This document shows positions 59,645 through 64,000 of a DNA stretch of 64,000 nt, in pieces. Within the stretch, counting starts at the first letter, position 1. Each line of letters starts with the position of its first letter. The translations under genes and the position numbers were made by a program. Source of the stretch: Ruminococcus sp. XPD3002. Lineage in GTDB: Bacteria > Bacillota > Clostridia > Oscillospirales > Ruminococcaceae. A model generated the notes under the pieces. The model searched no databases. It was not told the DNA's origin and saw only the letters and a program-made list of their open reading frames with translations. The stretch covers positions 124,001-188,000 of the forward strand of contig FPJT01000002.1 of NCBI GenBank assembly GCA_900119535.1, read 5' to 3'.

Positions 59645-61387
59645 ATGTTCAATTCATATCGCAGAAATCTTATAGGCGCTCTTGCTATGATACTTATATT
59701 GGTCATAGCGCTGAGTACTTCCGTCATATGCATATGTTCATTTGACAGGACCATCAGCCTTAACAAAAATAATAACGGCGGAGAGCATCTTGGATATACT
59801 TTCAAGGATGATTCGCTTACACTTGATATTCCGTCCGGAGCGGATGAAAGCAGCGTAACATGGTATTATCTTACAGAAGAAACAGGCATCAACGAAATAA
59901 CAGACGGAGCTTATGAGGGATGCTCAGCATTCCTTGTAGTGCTTGACGAAAGATCGGCTGACGGAATGACGATCCATGAATACGCCAAAGCTGTGACCGA
60001 TGCAGGAAGCGGTCATTATGCAAAGCCAAACGCTTTTGATATGGAAACCGTACCCTTTGAAGTTGTGATGAATGCAAAGGAGATAACCAAGGAAGAAGAC
60101 ATAACAGTCTGGCTGAACGGTGAACCGCTCCGCAATGAAGAGGTAATGCTCAGAACGGTCAAAGGGGAAAGGAAAGTCTCCACAGATAAGAACGGAACGA
60201 TCAAATTCAGCTCGCTGAAGGAGATACCCGGAGGTCTTACTGTTACCTATTCAGACGGCAGCGATAAGTACATTTTTTTCCTTATCGCACAGCACAGCGA
60301 AAGGTCATGGTATGGCTTCAGAAAGGGAATAGTTCCTGTACTGCTGCTCTTAGCCGTATCAATTGCGGGAATAGCTGCGGTGTTGATAATAAGAAGGTTC
60401 CTGTTTGGAGGCAAAAACAGATATGATGTGTCTGCCTTTGCAACAAGAAACAACAGAAAGGATACTTTCTGGCGTATAAGAGACATTGTCCATATCATAT
60501 CCTTTATATTTATTTTCTTCGGATCGTATTTCTTCGGATTCAAGGTATCAAATTCGGATATACCCGTTTTTGCCTGCGGCTGGAATACGAATCAGTTCAT
60601 CCAGTGCGGAAGCTGCTATTATATAAGCCACATTTCTTACTGGATGTCTGATCCGAAGGATTCGGTTGAGATGTTCAAGGGCTTCATGGATCAGATGAAC
60701 TGGAGCATTAAGGACTTCATGCTCTGGGGTACAGGCTGGTTTGTGGGAATGCTTGCTGTAACACTCCTTTTCGGCAGACTGCTTTGCGGCTTTATATGCC
60801 CTATGGGATTCATACAGGATAAGCTGTGCGACCTGAGACAGGCTCTTCACATCAGAGAGATAAAGATATCCGAAAAAGGATATAAGGTACTCAGAGTCAT
60901 ACAGACGGAAATGGTCATCATCTTTGTGGGACTTGGCTTCTTCGGCATCGATTACTGTCATTTCTGTCCTGCTGCGGTCGCTACATCACCTGCGTTCGCT
61001 GGATTCAGGATAAATGTGTATACCAGCCTTATCACAGCCTCTCTGGCAGTCATAGGAAGCTTCTTCAAGGACAGATTTTTCTGCAACATCTGTCCGCTGG
61101 GCTTCATTATAGGATTGTGCCACAAGATATGTCCTGTTAAGATAAGAAAATCAGGAACAGCTTGTACAGAGTGCGGCGCATGCTATGATGCCTGCCCTGT
61201 CGGCATAAAGTCTATATATACAGAGCATGAAAAAGAGGACCTTACCTGCAAGGAGTGTTTATTGTGCGGAAAGTGCGTAAACCAGTGCCCCTGCAGCGGA
61301 GCTTTGTACATTACCGTTTTCGGCAAGAAGATATACGAATCGTCTGCGGATAAATTCCTGAAAAGACAGATAAGAAAGAAAAAGTGA
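59645..61387 (+). CDS. Membrane polyferredoxin with extracellular beta-sandwich domain
   Basis: 580 aa. N-terminal membrane helix (about 8-32); extracellular region about 33-215 ending in a transthyretin-like segment (VWLNGEPLRNEEVMLRTVKG...STDKNGTIKF). Helix about 222-245, then a NapH/CcoG/NosR-type four-to-five-helix region with CGFICPMGFIQDKLC, HFCPAAV and CNICPLGFIIGLCHKICPV. Two cytoplasmic [4Fe-4S] motifs follow, CTECGACYDACPVG and CKECLLCGKCVNQCPC. Predicted to carry electrons across or along the membrane, perhaps to the activase/dehydratase-like pair on either side. Fusion to an extracellular domain is unusual. Redox partner not identifiable from sequence. Confidence 0.82.
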   Translation: MFNSYRRNLIGALAMILILVIALSTSVICICSFDRTISLNKNNNGGEHLGYTFKDDSLTLDIPSGADESSVTWYYLTEETGINEITDGAYEGCSAFLVVLDERSADGMTIHEYAKAVTDAGSGHYAKPNAFDMETVPFEVVMNAKEITKEEDITVWLNGEPLRNEEVMLRTVKGERKVSTDKNGTIKFSSLKEIPGGLTVTYSDGSDKYIFFLIAQHSERSWYGFRKGIVPVLLLLAVSIAGIAAVLIIRRFLFGGKNRYDVSAFATRNNRKDTFWRIRDIVHIISFIFIFFGSYFFGFKVSNSDIPVFACGWNTNQFIQCGSCYYISHISYWMSDPKDSVEMFKGFMDQMNWSIKDFMLWGTGWFVGMLAVTLLFGRLLCGFICPMGFIQDKLCDLRQALHIREIKISEKGYKVLRVIQTEMVIIFVGLGFFGIDYCHFCPAAVATSPAFAGFRINVYTSLITASLAVIGSFFKDRFFCNICPLGFIIGLCHKICPVKIRKSGTACTECGACYDACPVGIKSIYTEHEKEDLTCKECLLCGKCVNQCPCSGALYITVFGKKIYESSADKFLKRQIRKKK

Positions 61388-61393
61388 TAGACT

Positions 61394-62677
61394 ATGAGTT
61401 CAAACGTTACTATTGGCGAAGAAGCTCTGAATAAAAGAGCGGAAGAGAGATTCGTCCGTAAGACTGCAAGAATATCTGCGAAGTATCTCAGAAGCGTCAG
61501 AGAAATGAACAACGTTCCTGAAGCAATGGCTCCATTCTGGAATGTTCTTGAGGACGTTTATGTAAACAACAAAAAGATATTTGAAGAGTCGGCACTGAAA
61601 ACCGTGGGAACATACTGCGTTATGGTCCCCGAAGAGCTTGTCTATGCGGCAGGAGGAAAACCTGTCAGGATATGCAGCGGAAATCACGTTGCACTTCAGC
61701 TCGGAGAAGAGATACTTCCGAAGGATGCTTGTCCGCTTGTCAAGGCGGCAGCAGGAAGCATAATGCCGAATAGTATGGCGTATCTCGGAGATTGCAGGTA
61801 TTCCGTTATCCCTGTAACCTGTGACTGTAAACGAAAGCTTGTTGATAAGCTGAGGGAATTCCACAGCGTTCATTCTATGAGGATACCTTCTGCGAGTCAG
61901 GATGACGGTTCTATTGAGGAGTATGTGACCGAGCTTTATAAGCTTAAGGATTACCTTGAAGAAAATCTCGGAGAAAAAATAACGTACAAGAAGCTGTATG
62001 ATGCGATTGGCGAGACCTACGCAACAGCTCTTGAAACGGAACGCTTTTTCCGTCTGAAAAGCCGCTTCCCGAGCGTTATACACGGTATACATTCGATAAT
62101 GCTGTTCAACGCCTACACTTACATGAGACCTGAGGAATGGCGAGGACATCTCAGCGTTCTTAATGACGAGCTTGAAAAAAGGATAGATTCAGGAGTGAGT
62201 GCGGCAAGAAAGAACACTCCGAGAATTATGCTTACAGGTTCGCCGATGATATTCCCGAATGTAAAGATCCCCTATATCATCGAAAGTTCCGGCGGAGTCG
62301 TTGTAGCTGATGAGACCTGTATAGGCGAACGCGGTTATTCGGATGTGCCTGTTATCAATGACTGCTCAATGGACGGACTTATGCATGCCCTTGCAGTAAA
62401 AGCGATACGTCCCTGTACCTGTCCCGTGTTTGTGGATACGGATAAGCGGCTTTACAGGATAAAGAAACTCATAGAACGCAATCAGGTGGACGGAGTTATA
62501 TATCATGTGCTTCGCGGATGTCTGGTTTACGACTATGAATATCAGCGCATAGAGGATATGCTCGAAAGCATGGGCGTTAAGGTATTAAGAGTAGAGACCG
62601 ATTATAGTGAAGAGGACGTTGAACAGCTTAAAATTAGACTTGAAGCGTTCCTTGAAGTTATAAAATTCTCAAAGTAA
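61394..62677 (+). CDS. 2-hydroxyacyl-CoA dehydratase / benzoyl-CoA reductase-like Fe-S protein
   Basis: 427 aa. HgdB/BcrC/double-cubane-cluster family: C113 in PKDACPLVK, C143 (with C145) in VIPVTCDCKRKLVDKL, and C376 in HVLRGCLVYDYEY are the expected [4Fe-4S] ligands. GSPMIFPNVKIPYIIESSGGVVVADETC is the typical central motif. Such proteins receive one very low-potential electron from an ATP-driven activase and reduce or dehydrate thioester-bound or small substrates. Its partner is either itself or the Cys-less paralogue at 58503. The substrate may be the starter acid or the carrier-bound product; unproven. Confidence 0.9.
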   Translation: MSSNVTIGEEALNKRAEERFVRKTARISAKYLRSVREMNNVPEAMAPFWNVLEDVYVNNKKIFEESALKTVGTYCVMVPEELVYAAGGKPVRICSGNHVALQLGEEILPKDACPLVKAAAGSIMPNSMAYLGDCRYSVIPVTCDCKRKLVDKLREFHSVHSMRIPSASQDDGSIEEYVTELYKLKDYLEENLGEKITYKKLYDAIGETYATALETERFFRLKSRFPSVIHGIHSIMLFNAYTYMRPEEWRGHLSVLNDELEKRIDSGVSAARKNTPRIMLTGSPMIFPNVKIPYIIESSGGVVVADETCIGERGYSDVPVINDCSMDGLMHALAVKAIRPCTCPVFVDTDKRLYRIKKLIERNQVDGVIYHVLRGCLVYDYEYQRIEDMLESMGVKVLRVETDYSEEDVEQLKIRLEAFLEVIKFSK

Positions 62678-62690
62678 GGCAGGTGTGATC

Positions 62691-63482
62691 ATGGATTATT
62701 ATATGGGTATCGACGGCGGTTCTACATATGTAAAAGCCGCACTGATACAGAAAGACAGAATAGTGGATACAATGATAGCTCCCACAGGTATTGACAATCC
62801 CGGAACAGCAAAGCGTCTGCTTGAAGAGATAACCGCAAAAAACGGTATCACCAGGGACGATGTTAAATATATCATGGCAACAGGCTACAGCCGTAAGATC
62901 ATTGATATAGCCGATGATGACGTATCCGAGATCACTGCACATGCATGTGGTGTAAAGCTTACGGCTCCGAAGGAATTCAAGCCGGGACTTATAATCGACA
63001 TTGGCGGTCAGGACAGCAAGATAATCTATCTTGACGCAAATTACAGGGTAAAGAATTTCACCATGAACGATAAATGTGCGGCAGGTACGGGAAAATTCAT
63101 GGAAGTTATAGCGCAGATACTTGAAACGACTATCGACTGCGTAGGTCCTATATCGCTCGAAAGCAAGGCGCCTTGTGAGATAAACAGTATGTGTGCGGTT
63201 TTTGCGCAGTCTGAAGTAATATCGCTTCTTGCAAGAAAATATGCCCGCGAGGATATACTTGCCGGTATGCACTACTCGATGGCAAGACGTATCATCCGAA
63301 TGATAAAAAAGCAGGAAATGAACGGTGATATCCTCATGACAGGCGGCGGAGCGCTCAATACAGGCCTCCGACAGGCTTTTGAGGACGAACTTATGAAGGA
63401 TATATTCGTTGCATCACATCCGCAGTTCAACGGCTCGATAGGTGCGGCGGTACTTGCAAGCGAAAGGAAGCGAGATGAGTGA
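62691..63482 (+). CDS. ATP-dependent activase (HgdC/CompA-like)
   Basis: 263 aa ASKHA ATPase that injects an electron into 2-hydroxyacyl-CoA dehydratases and benzoyl-CoA reductases. YYMGIDGGSTYVKAAL and IDIGGQDSK are the phosphate loops. The two Cys that hold the single bridging [4Fe-4S] cluster of the dimer are C129 (MNDKCAAGTGKF) and C168 (EINSMCAVFAQSE), at positions matching HgdC. TGGGALN near the C-terminus binds adenosine. ATG 62691 preferred over the in-frame GTG at 62685. Encoded directly after its predicted client. Confidence 0.95.
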   Translation: MDYYMGIDGGSTYVKAALIQKDRIVDTMIAPTGIDNPGTAKRLLEEITAKNGITRDDVKYIMATGYSRKIIDIADDDVSEITAHACGVKLTAPKEFKPGLIIDIGGQDSKIIYLDANYRVKNFTMNDKCAAGTGKFMEVIAQILETTIDCVGPISLESKAPCEINSMCAVFAQSEVISLLARKYAREDILAGMHYSMARRIIRMIKKQEMNGDILMTGGGALNTGLRQAFEDELMKDIFVASHPQFNGSIGAAVLASERKRDE

Positions 63483-64000
63483 TAAGGCATATATTGCAAC
63501 TCTGCTCACTCTCGTGCTGATAGGAAGCAGATGCGGTATCTCATGCAGTCCGAATATAGGCATCGTACTTTCAACGAATGTACTGACATATGCGGATAAT
63601 GTGAAGAAAGCTTTCGTATCATATCTTGCTTTTTATCTGGGGAAACTTTCTTCGGTTATCGCCCTTTGCATGACCGCACATTTTGCAGGCGAGATACTTG
63701 TAAACTTTCTCGGATCAATAAACGGAGGAAGCGTTAATATTTTCCTTAAGGCAACTCTTGTTGCGGCAGGTATATATTACATCATAACATCACTCCGAAA
63801 AAAAGGCGGATGCGGAGGAAACTGCGGCGGCTGCGGACAGATGTGCATGAAAAGCAGTGATAAGGACACAAGGTTCATTTCGCCTTTCATGATAGGTCTT
63901 GCTTACGGAATAACGCCATGTGCTCCGCTCATACTGCTTCTCACCGAGTCCCTTGCAATGAAGGTGTGGCAGAAACTGCTTGCATCCGTTATATTTACAG
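63475..64000 (+). CDS. Cys-rich DsbD/TauE-like membrane protein, 3' end cut by window
   Basis: 175 codons visible, no stop. ATG overlaps the activase stop by 8 nt. Hydrophobic helices about 5-22, 40-62 and 75-96, then a cytoplasmic or loop segment with CGGNCGGCGQMC, then helices beginning FMIGLAYGITPCAPLILLL. First helix contains GSRCGISCSPN, and TPCAP echoes it, as in the pseudo-repeats of DsbD/CcdA or TauE/SafE-type transporters. May pass thiol electrons across the membrane or move a metal or sulfur species. The product lies in the same operon as the NRPS and activase. Confidence 0.75.
   Translation, partial: MSDKAYIATLLTLVLIGSRCGISCSPNIGIVLSTNVLTYADNVKKAFVSYLAFYLGKLSSVIALCMTAHFAGEILVNFLGSINGGSVNIFLKATLVAAGIYYIITSLRKKGGCGGNCGGCGQMCMKSSDKDTRFISPFMIGLAYGITPCAPLILLLTESLAMKVWQKLLASVIFT

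Noticed and set aside
58503..63482. A catabolic 2-hydroxyacid fermentation or benzoate-degradation cluster
   Set aside because: There is no CoA transferase, electron-transfer flavoprotein, acyl-CoA dehydrogenase or benzoate-CoA ligase, and the genes are continuous with the NRPS operon.

Overview
The window looks like a chromosomal segment of a cellulolytic gut or rumen Ruminococcus-type Firmicute (Oscillospiraceae). The evidence is a set of secreted plant-wall enzymes and structural proteins carrying dockerins, cohesin domains, Thr-rich linkers, an LPQTG-anchored scaffoldin-like protein with its own sortase, AGGAGG-type ribosome binding sites, frequent TTG/GTG starts, and an anaerobic 2-oxoacid:ferredoxin oxidoreductase. 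I cannot fix the species. I saw no tRNA, rRNA or CRISPR array.

Layout. 1-9.7 kb is mostly housekeeping on the minus strand: a partial LysM/G5/M23 endopeptidase, luxS, an RluA-type pseudouridine synthase, a membrane protein, a histidine phosphatase, a divergent XRE regulator, a four-gene 2-oxoacid:ferredoxin oxidoreductase operon and a ParA-like ATPase. 9.9-26.6 kb is rich in cellulosomal genes: GH5-dockerin, a polyphosphate kinase 2, a cohesin-cohesin-dockerin protein, a dockerin protein, GH16-CBM, a four-fold GH11-like protein, a GH11-dockerin-CE1 xylanase/esterase and an M23-SH3-dockerin protein, with fructose-bisphosphate aldolase among them. 27-39 kb holds rnhA (apparently with an ATT start), nifS/iscU, small membrane and regulatory proteins, a lipoprotein, an acetyltransferase gene split by a miniature transposon, GH10-dockerin, proS, and ASCH and SIMPL proteins. 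39.3-45.4 kb is a giant dockerin/C-type-lectin/cohesin/LPQTG surface protein followed by a sortase. 45.4-47.8 kb holds small genes plus a propeller-dockerin protein.

48-64 kb is the most unusual region: a transporter followed by one tightly packed operon of at least 14 kb that runs off the window. It encodes a type II thioesterase, a phosphopantetheinyl transferase, a SagB-type flavin oxidase, a stand-alone aryl-AMP ligase, an NRPS of order carrier-Cy-A(Cys)-carrier, and a stand-alone condensation enzyme. These are followed without a break by two 2-hydroxyacyl-CoA dehydratase/benzoyl-CoA reductase-like proteins, a membrane polyferredoxin with an extracellular domain, the matching ATP-dependent activase, and a Cys-rich DsbD/TauE-like membrane protein. 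The NRPS half predicts an acyl (probably aryl)-thiazoline or thiazole. The second half is a complete low-potential electron-delivery system. One of the two dehydratase-like proteins has lost all three expected cluster cysteines. The transporter and the operon both have exact consensus promoters and share a TTAG-N6-CTAA-like dyad, which would fit metal-responsive control. I regard this NRPS plus ATP-driven reductase pairing as the candidate undescribed system.

Other notable structure: two almost identical 158-bp TA-flanked miniature elements about 31 kb apart, one of which splits an acetyltransferase in a way that exact excision would restore; and compound hairpin arrays in several intergenic gaps.
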